From Macrostomum hystrix (taxonomy: Eukaryota > Platyhelminthes > Macrostomidae), in the NCBI GenBank assembly GCA_950097015.1, contig CATNEN010000038.1:28488501-28552500 (forward strand): DNA of 64,000 nt. Reading direction: 5' to 3'. The position numbers and the translations under genes were made by a program. Position 1 is the stretch's first letter, and each line of letters starts with the position of its first letter. This document shows, piece after piece, positions 45,101-56,900 of this stretch. The notes beneath the pieces are model-generated. The model worked only from the letters and a program-made list of their open reading frames with translations. It made no database searches and had not been told where the DNA came from.

Positions 45101-45429
45101 TGTACTGCCGCACTGATTACGGGCATTGCCGGTGCTCGCAGATTTTACCAGTGCGGCGGCAAACGGGTGCATACCTGCCTCGGGTGTTGCAGTCTCGCAG
45201 CCTGTTGCGAGTAGCGGTGTGGGTGTCGCTTCGGCGGCCAGTGTAGAGCGGGTCCCGGGTGCAAAAGGTTGCAGAAAAGCAGGCGATTGTCGCGGATCGG
45301 ATTGACTGTCATGATTGTCATCATCATGAAAAAAATTATAACGTTCGGTGGAGCAGAAAGTTAGACAAGTTATATCAAAAGAACAGCTTAATTTGTGTTT
45401 GCTTCCAATCAATAAAGCTGTCACCATGA

Positions 45430-48400
45430 CCGTGACTACATTAAAAATTGAAAATTTCTAATCCCCAGTGTATTTTTTCTATGAAACTTTGTTTCCTGTC
45501 CTTCTACCCCTAGCGGTTCGTGCTTTTACGTAGTTATAGTAATTATTATTAATTATGTGTCTTGTTTAATTTGTCTTTTGTGGAAGGTCCGGGTAAACTT
45601 TAAAACCCACCAGAGCCAAATTACCAGAGCAAGGTCCGAGATTAAATCTAAAAATTATTTTTAAAACGACATATATACCTTATATGTAAAATGTATTTTG
45701 AAATATTAACACTTTAAACCTACTATATTATTTTCTTGTTTAAAGCGTAAAGCAAAAATCGCAACAAATTGTTTAACTGTTTTCTTAATTTTAAATTACC
45801 TACTTTTTATGCCGGTAATTACAAAACGAATGACGAACAAACAGGCTGCCTTGTACTGAAACTAAGTCTTTCGTAATAATGTCGATGTTGAGCAACATAT
45901 TTAAGCACAAAATGTTAAGTAAACAGTCATATATATTGACTTTTTTGTGTGTATGTCAATGCTTACCACTTTCATAATACGCGTCCTACAGAGTTACATT
46001 TACTATCTATAAATTGCTTCTTAGGACTTACCTACAGGCTGCATTTGCCATTTTAGCTATCCAGGCTTAGCTATTTAGCTACTACAAATGTTTTACTGTG
46101 CATAAACTTTACATTTAAAACATGTAAAGTTGAAGTTAGATAGGCTTAGGCCTAGTAAAGTTAGTTAGGAGAAGGATAGCCAGCTACTATTATTTTAATA
46201 ATACAAAAGTAATAGCTATTTAGGACCTACTTAGGCCTACCTTTAGGCTTAGCTTGTCTAATTTAAAGAAAAATGTTAGTCTTAAAACTTCTATAACAAT
46301 CGTCAAAAAATTATAGTAGGATAAATTTTTTTTACATTTTAGCCTAATTATACTATGGTATATGTCTAATGTCTAGCTACTAAATAAATATGAAAAGTTG
46401 GATTTTTAAATAAGGATAAAATTTTAGTTGGCAGACATTGGGCTTTTGTTATGGAAACATTTTTTGAAACATTTACAATGCGTGGTGAGGGTGGGCCTTC
46501 TTTAGTTTCACTAAAGAGCCTAGGACAATCCTTTGTCCTAGGCTCCTAACCATTTTGATTATGCAATCCTGTATAAAAAAACTGGTAGGCCTAAACAGTA
46601 AAGAATTGTAATCATTTCTTCTAGTCAATTTCTTTCCAGTGCTTAAGGCGTAGTATAAATTTATGAAAAAAGCAACCTAAGCCTTAATACTTTTTTGCAC
46701 AATCTTATAAATGGAGGAATTCTGTTAAATGGGACTGTAAAATATATGTAACAAAAATATTTTTTGATGCCTTGCTAATTGAGCAGCAAGTTAGTACATA
46801 CCATAATTTTTTAATTCAAATTAAAAACTGTATAAATCATACTTAAGTCAAGAAACAACCTAATTTATTTGCTATAATAGAGATCACATAATGAAAAGGC
46901 CAAAAGGCCAAAGGGCAGGTTCAATAAGACCAGCGTCACCAGCATAAAGGGAATGTGTTATGAAAGAGTTGTATAACAAAATAAAATTGTTGATATTAAA
47001 GGCTCAAAGGATTTTCTCACATTTTTCTAATTAGACTAAAGTATATAGTTATTGTTTATTAATATTTTTTATGATATAGGCATACTAATTTTTAAAATAT
47101 ACTCAAGCAAATATACACTTTTTAACCATGCTAAACTGCAACCATAAGGCTTAAAGCAAAACTTTGTTTCAAAGATAAATTTCATTTGCTGATTAAAAGG
47201 AAAACTGAAATTTAAAGAAGTATTAACAAAAAAGTTTTTTTATATTGTGTGTGATGTGAGTTAGTGCTATGATTTTTTTAAATTAAATAATTTATATATA
47301 TAAGATAGGGCTCCCTTTGTACAATTCCTAGAAACCATTTCCTGCAAAAATTTAGTATTTTGTTTAACTTTAAGTTAATTTTTTTATTGCATCAATTTGT
47401 TTAATTGCATTGAAAATAAAATGTTTTTATGAAGTTGCTGGGGTGAGGAGGAGGATAAGTTCTAGTATAAATACACATGAGCAAAAGAGAGAAAAAATAA
47501 CCCTTGTTTGAGACAGGGTTCAGAATAAAGAAAGCTTGAATCTTGAAGTGTTTGTGTTGAAGTTATTTAAAAGAGACATTGCAAAAGAAAAGTAAACAGA
47601 TTAAAGGAGAGCTGTAAATCTAGATCCACTGGTAAAGCCCAATATGGACTGAAGATTGAATTGAAGATTGATTGAAGAGTGATAAAGACTGATAAAAGAA
47701 GGATTAAGATGGATAAAAAGTACTTGCAGAAATAATACAGCAAGGTTATGAGTAAAAGTAAATAGAGAGGATAAATATCAGCCATATAATTCTACCAGAT
47801 TAAATATATAAACGCTACCAATTTGAGTTGAAATAAGAAGTGCATAATTAAAGACATTCATATGATTGATATAAAGACAGTATTTGAATAAGTGTATAAG
47901 CACTATGACAACTTAGGTGATATTCAGTAAGATATTAACTATTGTAAAATAACCCTGCCAAAACTTGGTGGCATTATTAGAATTACAAGTTTAGTAAGAA
48001 AGATAGCCCCACAAAATATATAATTTTATACTATTTACTATGCTATGATTTAATGCTTATATATATATATATATGTATAATATAAAAATATTTTGTTTGC
48101 TATATGAATATGAAGTATATAAATAAATAAGCAAACATTCTTTAAGAACAGTTAGATTTTCAAAAAAAATACTGAAGAGATATGTCATTGTGCATTGGTA
48201 TTGCAAACGGTGTATTCAACTAGTTATAAAGATTATGAAAAGTTGTTTTATGTACAAATAAATTATTATTTGGGGTTTTGATTATTTAGTGACCTATATA
48301 TTCATAATATGTTGTCTGTATGACAATCATTTTATATTTTATCTGCATATAAACATATATTGGAAATACTATAAAATCATTGATTGGTGTTTCAGGTCTT

Positions 48401-48686
48401 GAGTTTCTCTTCATTGTTTAAATTATTGTGTTTACTCAGCAATCATAGTAATTTGAATTTCTGAGATTGTATTCAAGACAAGTGCGCAATCAAAGTTTAT
48501 ATTTAAATTTACAACTTAATGTTACAATTTTAAATTGGCTACACTGCCAGCTTCGAATTGATTGTACACCTGAGAAATGTGAGTTAAACCTTTGCAATTA
48601 ATTAATTTTGACCATTTGAAGTAGAAAATAGCATTCAAGAAACCACTGATGGTACAGCAAAGATGCTTGTAGTTTCGTTTGGTGTA
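45430..48686. other. AT-rich region without recognised gene
   Basis: About 3.2 kb of AT-rich DNA with frequent AGGCCTA/TAGGCCT words near 46000-46620 and an (AT)n run at 48058-48074. No exon is supported. The missing first exon of eIF4H probably lies here or closer to 49163, but I could not identify it. Confidence 0.4.
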
Positions 48687-49048
48687 GGGGGGTCGGTGGC
48701 AGAGCAGTTAACGCATTTGCCTCTTGCACCAATGTCCCCAAGTTTGATTCCACAGCAAGGCCACATTTATTTGGGGCGCGGCTGCGGAGAGAAGGCTTTG
48801 GGGACTTGTTGTGTAATTTACACCCTTGAGGGCCAACCTCCAAGTCACAAGAAGTTTACACTGCCTGACGATGAGAAAGTCAGGGTTGATGTACACACCT
48901 GTGTGAGCGTGTGCCTGTGTGCGTGTGTGCTCAGGAGTCAGCGAAATGGGCAGAATTGCCTCCTCGCTGGCTGCGGGTCTAGTGTCACCAAATGATGTGC
49001 CATTGCCCGCAGCCCTCCTGCAATTATTATTATTATTATTATTATTGG
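48687..49048 (+). mobile_element. tRNA-derived SINE, family A
   Basis: Head GGGGGGTCGGTGGCAGAGCA, B-box-like TGTCCCCAAGTTTGATTCC, the CTGCCTGACGATGAGAAAG block and an (ATT)n tail at 49023-49047. It sits about 115 bp before the first identified eIF4H exon. Confidence 0.9.
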
Positions 49049-49162
49049 TCAGTTGTAGAAAGCAACTGTAATGAGAGTGAGAATATATGCTGCCACTTAA
49101 ATTTTCATTGATATTCAAACAATTTTATATATATCTATTCGCATCAATTTGCTTCAATTTAG

Positions 49163-50258
49163 GGGATCACGTGGTGGACCAGATTTTCAATCGGAGGATG
49201 AGCCTCAGACCACTGTTTACATAGGCAATTTGCCGAGCGACTCAATCCAGGGCGATGTTGAGCACATTTTTAGTGCCTGCAAAATTCGCAGCATTAGAAT
49301 GGTGCGAGATCGCGAAACGGACGCCTTTCGCGGCTTCGCCTACGTTGAGTTTGAAGACACAGCGTCCGTGAAAAAGGCTTTGGAATTAAACGGAGCGGTG
49401 AGTCATCTGTTTAAAATGTTGTTATCTATTACCTGCCAACTGAATATGGTGCATTCTCGAACATGTAAGTCTTCAAAACCTTTCAGCTTTACGATGGCAA
49501 AGAACTGAAGATTGACATAGCCCAAAATCGCAATAGAAATGGCGGCTTCCGGGGTGGTAAGTGTCATATGATGATTAGCAATGTATACAACGACCCATTG
49601 TCCTTAATTAGTTTTTTTCTTTCTCTGCGCACCTACAGGACGCGGCGGTGGTGGTGGTGGTGGGGGCGGCGGAGGCGGTGGCGGACTGTATCAGCATGGC
49701 AACATGCGTGGCGGCGGTGGCGGTGGCGGTGGCCATGGCAACTACTACGGCGGTAGCATGGAATTCACTCGCGGCGGTCGCGGTAGTCGCGGTGGCGGAG
49801 GCGTACGCGGCGGCGGCGTAGGAGGTCGCGGAGGCGGTATGGGCCAATACCAGCAGCAGCAGCAGCAGCACTTCCAGCCGCCCTATCAGCAGCAGCAGGA
49901 TTATCATCATGGCGGAGGTGGCGCAGGCAGCAATGGCCGCGGCGGTGGTCGTGGCGGCCCGTCCGGCTTCCACGGCGGCGGCGGCGGTGGCGGTCCTCGC
50001 CGTCAGCGGCAGAGCTCCAGCGGAGGCGGCAATAAGGACCCTTCGCCGCCGCCGCCCCCCGCAGCCGGCCGTCCGAAGCTGAAGCTGCTGCCTCGGACCG
50101 TGCCAGCTGAGGCTGCCGCCCCGGATGCCGTAGCCGCGCGCAATCCGTCAATCTTTGGCTCGGGCCGGCCGCGCCCGCCGACTCCGCCTGGCGCCGCCGC
50201 AGCCGCCGATCAGCAGGTTGAAGCTGGCGATGAGCGGGCAGCGCCTTCGGCTGAGTAA
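49163..50258 (+). CDS. eIF4H: Translation initiation factor eIF4H (5' exon not found)
   Basis: Exons 49163-49397, 49487-49556 and 49639-50258 join in frame. The first identified exon begins after TTCAATTTAG in phase 2, so a short upstream coding exon is missing. Exons 1-2 encode an RRM with RNP2 VYIGNL, IRSIRMVRDRETDAF, RNP1 RGFAYVEF and LYDGKELKIDIAQ, which follow human eIF4H closely. Exon 3 is a very long Gly/Arg/Gln-rich region (RGG-like), then the eIF4H tail signature: RPKLKLLPRTV and NPSIFGSGRPR. Known role: cytoplasmic cofactor of the eIF4A helicase in mRNA unwinding. The glycine-rich part is longer than in vertebrates, largely through GGC/GGT codon repeats. Confidence 0.92.
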
Positions 50259-50618
50259 AACGTGCGGATTTGGGTCACTGAAATAATATTCAACTAATAA
50301 TTCATTATGATCTAATCGTATTGGAGCTCATCATTCGGTTATTTACTGAAATTATATTTCATATTAAATTGAGTTATTTGCTACGTCCAAAAAGCCTGTC
50401 AACATCCTAAGGATTTCTGCTGTTGATTTGTTTAAATCATTATTTCAAATAGTTTTTTTCTTGTGTTCAACATTTCCCCCTACCAGAATCTATTTTTTTT
50501 TCACTAGCTAATGTGGGATTCATTTTTCTCCTGGCAACGTTCCGTTATCTTTTTTGCCATCATCCTCAATAATATTAGTACATTATATATTTCTGTTTCT
50601 TTGCATTTACGTCTTAAA

Positions 50619-50637
50619 AATAAAGTGTTTAAATAAA
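50619..50637 (+). promoter_or_regulatory. eIF4H: eIF4H polyadenylation signals
   Basis: AATAAA at 50619-50624 and 50632-50637, about 370 nt after the stop codon. Confidence 0.6.
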
Positions 50638-51069
50638 ACAATATAATAAATTTCATTCTTTTTTATCTGTTTAGAAATGTGAAGCGTTAATTATTTTAGT
50701 TCAGTCGCTCTCATTATAAACTGTCCGTTTTAGTGTTTTGAGTAAAAAAAATTGGCCCTTTCAACCTTGTACCGATATTTATTTTCTTAATAGTGTCTCA
50801 TCTTTTATTTGTTTTGCTATTCTGTTTTGTTTGTTTGTCTCTGCTGTTTCGCCCAATCCTCACTCTGGTTAAAGGAAATTCTACAGGTGGCGCGTTTTCA
50901 TCTCATGTCGAGCTCAATCACGCAGTGGCCGCCAGCTCAGTTTGCGAACGGGAGAAGGAAGTCAAGAAAATAAATAATGCTGGCTGTATGGATACAACAT
51001 TGTTGTGCTGCACAACTTCTTGAATGGAAAAATTAAGATTTTCTCGACTTAAAGACTTTCCCAATTTTT

Positions 51070-52258
51070 TAATTCTGACTAGCAAGTTTGTCCGAAGATG
51101 ATGCGTGACTAGATGAACTGTCAGAAAATTCTGTCTGACAAGACGGACTGTCAGAAGATGATGTCTGACTAGATGAACTGTCAGAAAATTCTGTCTGACA
51201 AGACGGACTGTCAGAAGATGATGTCTGACTAGATGAACTGTCAGAAGATTCTGTCTGACAAGATGGACTGTCACAAGATTCTGTCGGACAAAATGACTGT
51301 CAGAAGATGATGTCTGACAAGATGGACTGTCACAAGATTCTGTCTGACAAGATGGACTGTCAGAAGATGATGTCTGACAAGATGGACTGTCACAAGATTC
51401 TGTCTGACAAGATGGACTTCAGAAGATGATGTCTGACTAGAGGAACAGCCAGAAGATGATGTCTGACTAGAGGAACTGTCAGAAGATGTCTGACTAGAGT
51501 AACAGCCAGAAGATGATGTCTGACTAGAGGAACTGTCAGAAAATTCTGTCTGACAAGACGGACTGTCAGAAGATGATGTCTGACTAGATGAACTGTCAGA
51601 AAATTCTGTCTGACAAGACGGACTGTCAGAAGATGATGTCTGACTAGATGAACTGTCAGAAGATTCTGTCTGACAAGATGGACTGTCACAAGATTCTGTC
51701 TGACAAGATGGACTGTCAGAAGATGATGTCTGACAAGATGGACTGTCACAAGATTCTGTCTGACAAGATGGACTTCAGAAGATGATGTCTGACTAGAGGA
51801 ACAGCCAGAAGATGATGTCTGACTAGAGGAACTGTCAGAAGATGTCTGACTAGAGTAACAGCCAGAAGATCATGTCTGACTAGAGGAACTGTCAGAAGAT
51901 AATGTCTGACTAGAGGAACAGCCAGAAGATTCTGTCTGACTAGAGGAACTGTCAGAGGATGATGTCTGACTAGAGGAACTGTCAGAGGATGATGTCTGAC
52001 TAGAGGAACAGTCAGAAGATTCTGTCTGACTAGAGGAACTGTCAGAAGATGATGTCTGACTAGAGGAACTGTCATAAGATTCTGTCTGACAAGATGGACT
52101 GTCAGAAGATGATGTCAGACTATAGGAACTGTCAGAAGATAATGTTTGACTAGATAGACTGTCAGAAGATGATGTTTGACTAGAGGAACTGTCAGAAGAT
52201 GATGTCTGACTAGATAGACTGTCAGAAGATGATGTCTGACTAGATAGACTGTCAGAGA
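51070..52258. repeat. 30-bp minisatellite between eIF4H and the Mx-like gene
   Basis: About 40 units of 30 bp (GATGATGTCTGACTAGAGGA plus ACTGTCAGAA) with variants ATTCTGTCTGACAAGATGGA. A shortened unit ending GATGGACTTC recurs at 51411 and 51767, a 356-bp higher-order step. Minus-strand frames across it are repeat artefacts. Confidence 0.96.
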
Positions 52259-53145
52259 GATGATTAACTGTAATATTGTTTGTGTGCTAAATTGGTTGGT
52301 ACATTAATTAGGAATTCAGGTAAGAATGCGAAGCAAATTGTTCCGCCGTCTTTCTGAGGTCAAATTTGAACCTCGTAGTTCAACGACAATTTTACATAAT
52401 GTGTTAGGTCTTGATAATTTAAATGCAGTTTTCTGTGAATTTGCTATTCACTAAAATATGGCTATTGTTGTTAAGCATTCTTAGCATGCAACTCTGCAGT
52501 GTGTGGTCTGTGTCGAGCTCATAGACAAAAATGGAAGTCGCCAAAGATATCTTGAAAACTGGCTTGGCTAAAAGAATGTGTACATTGGCTATTGTGCAAT
52601 TAGTTTCTCATCGACCCGCCCTATAGGCAGAGACAGAAAGGCATCTTTAAAGGCTTGGGGGTTGAGGGTGCATAGTTTGTCTGTCTATTTGTGTGACCAG
52701 ATATAAAAGCTATGAAATGTGCATTTTATTATAAAAATTCCTTTTCTACTTTGTGGTTCTAGTCTTCTTAGTAAATTCTTTATACTCGACAGAAACACTC
52801 TGAGAATTTCTCAGTCATGTTCAAGCCAAGCTCAGATTCTGAATTTTCTGCTTCGTCACTGCGCGGGTTGAAGTGAGTGCAGTCTGCCAGCTGTCGCTTT
52901 TACCTTCCAGTACTTGCAGAATTAGTATTTCAGACTGCTACCAGACATCTCAAATCTAGTCTCACTCGCATTCACACTATTTAATTAAGCTAGTTTCGCA
53001 AGGAAGCTTCCAAAATTACTTCTATTTCTGTATTAGGGTTAGCAACTTACAAGGGCTCAATAAGTTTTGCTACATTTGCAATCCATACTTTAATCGTTGT
53101 GTCATAGTTGGTCTAACATGAGTCTTTTGTAAGTGTCTCAGCAGT
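52259..53145. other. Unique spacer upstream of the Mx-like gene
   Basis: No exon, RNA gene or transposon end recognised. Confidence 0.45.
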
Positions 53146-53800
53146 TCTTGCTTATCTACGAGTTTATTGAAAACCATTTCCGATTGGTAGGGAAAACGTG
53201 TTTGATCATTTCTTAGAAATCCGTTCCCATGTTTTCTTTATAGAAATATGTTGACCTTCTTTCTTTGGAATATTTATTATTAGTCTGGGTTAATTGTTGA
53301 AAAATCGTTTCCAATTATTTCTTAGAAATCTCGTGTTATCTTTACGTAAAAATCCCTTCTTAGAAATATCCTTCCATTCTGTCCTAACAATCATTGTTTC
53401 ATCGTTTGTTATAAATCCACTTACATCCTTTATTCCAAATCGTTTTCAATCTCTTTTTAGAAGAAAATTCAATACTAGCTGTCCTACGAAAATATTTTTA
53501 TAATTTCCTAGAAATATTTCCCATTCTTTCTTAGGATTAACTTCCATTTCTACTTAAAAGTGCCTCACTTTTTTTAATCCAGCACCGCTCTTTCTTAGAA
53601 ATTTCTTTCCATCCATTTTTGAAGTATCTTCTGTCATGACAGTGTCCTCATAGAGTTTATTATTAGAAACTATTTATCCCATTCTATCTGGGAAATTCCC
53701 TTCCATGTTTTCTTATATATCATTTTATCGTTTCATCGTTTCTTTGAAATATGATAAGTTGCCCATCCTTTCTTAGAAATAATTTTACAAAATCTCTTGA
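53146..53800. repeat. Diverged repeat rich in TTCTTAGAA upstream of the Mx-like gene
   Basis: An old, irregular repeat whose common core is TTTCTTAGAAAT. Perfect TTCN3GAA motifs occur at 53210, 53319, 53357, 53505, 53592, 53740 and 53770, with near matches between. It ends about 140 bp before the first readable Mx exon, so it may be promoter, 5' region or first intron. Confidence 0.7.
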
Positions 53801-53936
53801 ACGATACTCAATTCCGCACTACGAATCACTTGTATGGGTTTTAGAGATAGAAAAAATTGTTATTTGTCGTGGAAATTCTTTTATATTTAGTTTCAAAAAA
53901 ATTTCTTCCTATACTTCTTAGATATTCAGTTCTATT

Positions 53937-56900
53937 GTGACTTGCGAGGCGGTAAAATTCCGCGGACCATTATTAACTCTCCCATCACACCTGGTCATTC
54001 GTCCCAGGGGCTCGCGAACGCCCGGGCATCGTTTATCAACGCGGCCGGCGCGTCGTCCGAGCGGCAGCGCCAGCTCAGCCGCTGGCGAGCTCAGCCTGGC
54101 CGGGCCGGCTTGGATCTTTCGCGGCCAGGAGGTCGAGAAGGAGGACGCAGCGAAGGTCATCAAGTTCCCGGAGCTGCACTCGGATCTGGCCAAGTCCTAC
54201 TCCGAGCAGATTAAGCCCTGCTATGATCAGATCGCCCGGCTCAGAGCTCTGGGCTTCGCCAAGGAGCTGCGTCTTCCAGCCATTGTCGTGATCGGCGACC
54301 AGTCCACTGGCAAGAGCTCGGTGCTGGAGAGCATCAGCGGTGTGAGGTTCCCGCGCGGCAACGGCGTGGTGACGCTCTGCCCGCTGCAGCTCAGCATGCG
54401 CACTAGCGAGGACGGAAAATGGCGGGGCAACATTCGCTATTACGACGCCTACGGCAAGCAGATGAAGTGGGACATCGACGGGCCGGAGGACGTCGAGGAC
54501 GCCATCCAGGAGGCGCAGGCTCGCATCACCGGCAAGCAGCGCAGCATCTCCAAGAGCATTATCGAGATGACTCTGGAGAGTCCAGAGTTGCCTAATCTGA
54601 CCCTGATTGACCTGCCGGGCATTGCGCGCTACAACCACAGCAGCGCGGAGGCCGGCGCCAGTGTGCATCAAGTGGTAAGATATGCCGCTCGCGTTCACGT
54701 GCTGATGGACAGTGGGACAAACAAAGCCATTCTGCCACCTGTTTTTATACCATCAGGGGGAGGGAAATCCCCCCTGAAATTTTTGGCAGCGCCCGAATGC
54801 TTACAACGTTGGGTGGTGACTAAGGCTGGTTGACAGACTAGGCGATGGTGTCCTGTGGTTAATAGGCTTAATCAGTGAATTTGGAGAAATTCAAGTCAAG
54901 AGTGTCCAAAGTGACTTATTTCCATCTGTTGTAGCCCTTGAAGGTCCAGCAGTCCGTCTAGATAAAGGTAGGTGACCACCGAAGATGGAGATGATGCAGG
55001 CACACTCGGGTGACATGCTGATAAATTTTGAAGGCCTGGCAATGCCGCACTGAGGCGCAGTGCTAACTCGTGTATAGGGGTGTATGAAATACACTAACTC
55101 TTTTGGGAAAAATCGGACCTTCGTCCAGAAATATTGAATATCTCGACGGTCTGAAGAGCTGGCGACTTGATTCTTGTTTCAGAAGATGCGCAACAAAAAG
55201 TTGGCCCGTGTTCTTGAGTTTCGTGTCCTTGCATTGTTCCGTTCGGGTGCAGCAAAAAAATTGTCAGGGGGGGGAAATCCCCCCCCCCCTTGGTAGTTCT
55301 ACTGTTAAGGGGCTTCGGATTGATATGGACGTCATTTGACGTCAGTCGACACAAGGCCAGCGAAGCTCATTTCGCAAATATTCAGAAAGATTCAAACGCA
55401 TGCCAAATCTCCTTCCAGACCACCGACATCATCAAAGAGTACATCAGACGCGAGGAGACAATCATCTTGGTGGTGATTCCGCTCACAGCGGACACAGCCA
55501 CGATGGAGGCCCTGCAGCTGGCGAAGGACGCCGATCCGTACGGCATGCGGACTATTGGTGAGATTTTTATTTACAATAAAAAGAGCTTGCAGCCAGCCTA
55601 TTGGCAAACTCCGGCCCGCGGGCCAGATGCGGCCCTCAAAGCTCCAAAATCCGGCCCGTTGCCCCTTACAACACCTACAGTATCCTGTCTCATCTCGCTA
55701 TCAATTGGAGATCGAGATTCTCATCTATCCCGTGTCTTATCTCTCCTGTCTCATCTCTCCCCTGTATAATCTCTCCCTTGTAAGATCTCTCCCCTGTCTT
55801 ATCTCTCCCGTGTCTCGTCTCTCCCCTGTCTCGTCTCTCCTGTCTCATCTCCCCATGCAGTCTCATCTCCCCTGTCTCATCTCTCCCTTGTCTCATCTCT
55901 CCTGTCTCATTTCTCCCGTGTCTCATCTCCCCTATCTTATCTCTCCCTTGTCTCATCTCTCCTGTCTCATCTCTCCCGTGTCTCATCTCCCCTATCATAT
56001 CTCTCCCCTGTCTCATCTCTCTTGTCTTATCTCTCCTGTCTCATCTCTCCTCTGTCTTATCTCTTCCCTGTCTTATCTTATTATGTGACTCATCTATCCC
56101 CTTTCTCATAAGTCAATGCGGCCCGCTGTCGTCTTTTAGGTTCTCTCTGTGGCCAGCTAGCTAATAAGTTTGCCGACCCCTGGGCTAGAGCGTCAGGCTT
56201 CGATAAGATTTCCTCATTTTCTTAGCTTACACTACTGTAGAATTGTTACCTAATAATAATAATAGTGATAATTGACTACAGCTGCTCCAATAGGGCCAGG
56301 TGTGCAGCCGACAGCACAGCCGCAGCTATTGCGCGGCGCATCTGAAGGCTGCGTACGGTTGTTCAGTCCATGGACTGGGGGGGACGCCACACCCACCTTT
56401 AATTATCCCAGCTAATGCTGGTACCCATTTAACAGCTGGGTGAACTGGCAATGCAGTGTTAAGTGTCTTGTTAAAGGACACAAATTGTTTCAGTGGAGTC
56501 GGGAAACGAACCCTTGACCTTCCAGTCGTGAGTCATTAGCTATAACCACTAGGCTACAAGCTCCTTAAAGACGGTCTCTTACTGCGAAGACTCAATCGTT
56601 ACCTAAGTTATCTATATAAACTCAATATTGCCCCCAAGGGAGGGGTTGAGGGCAAAGCTTACCAAGGTCCCAGAGCTCGATTCCGCGGCGAGGCCACATT
56701 TATTTGAAGGCCAAATCTTAATGGACGCGCAATTTACTGAATGATCTTCATTCCGTCCATGGACTGAACTGTTGTAACCTGCTTTTTAAAAGCGTTGTTT
56801 TGTATCTCACTACAAGCAAAATAAAATAATCGACAGGTGTGCTCACGTTTCCCGACCTGGTGAACAAGGGAGCTCAAGAGGAGAAGCTCATGATTGCCAG

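Noticed and set aside
49608-50151. Alanine-rich minus-strand frames opposite eIF4H
   Set aside because: Shadow of the GGC/GGT-rich eIF4H exon.
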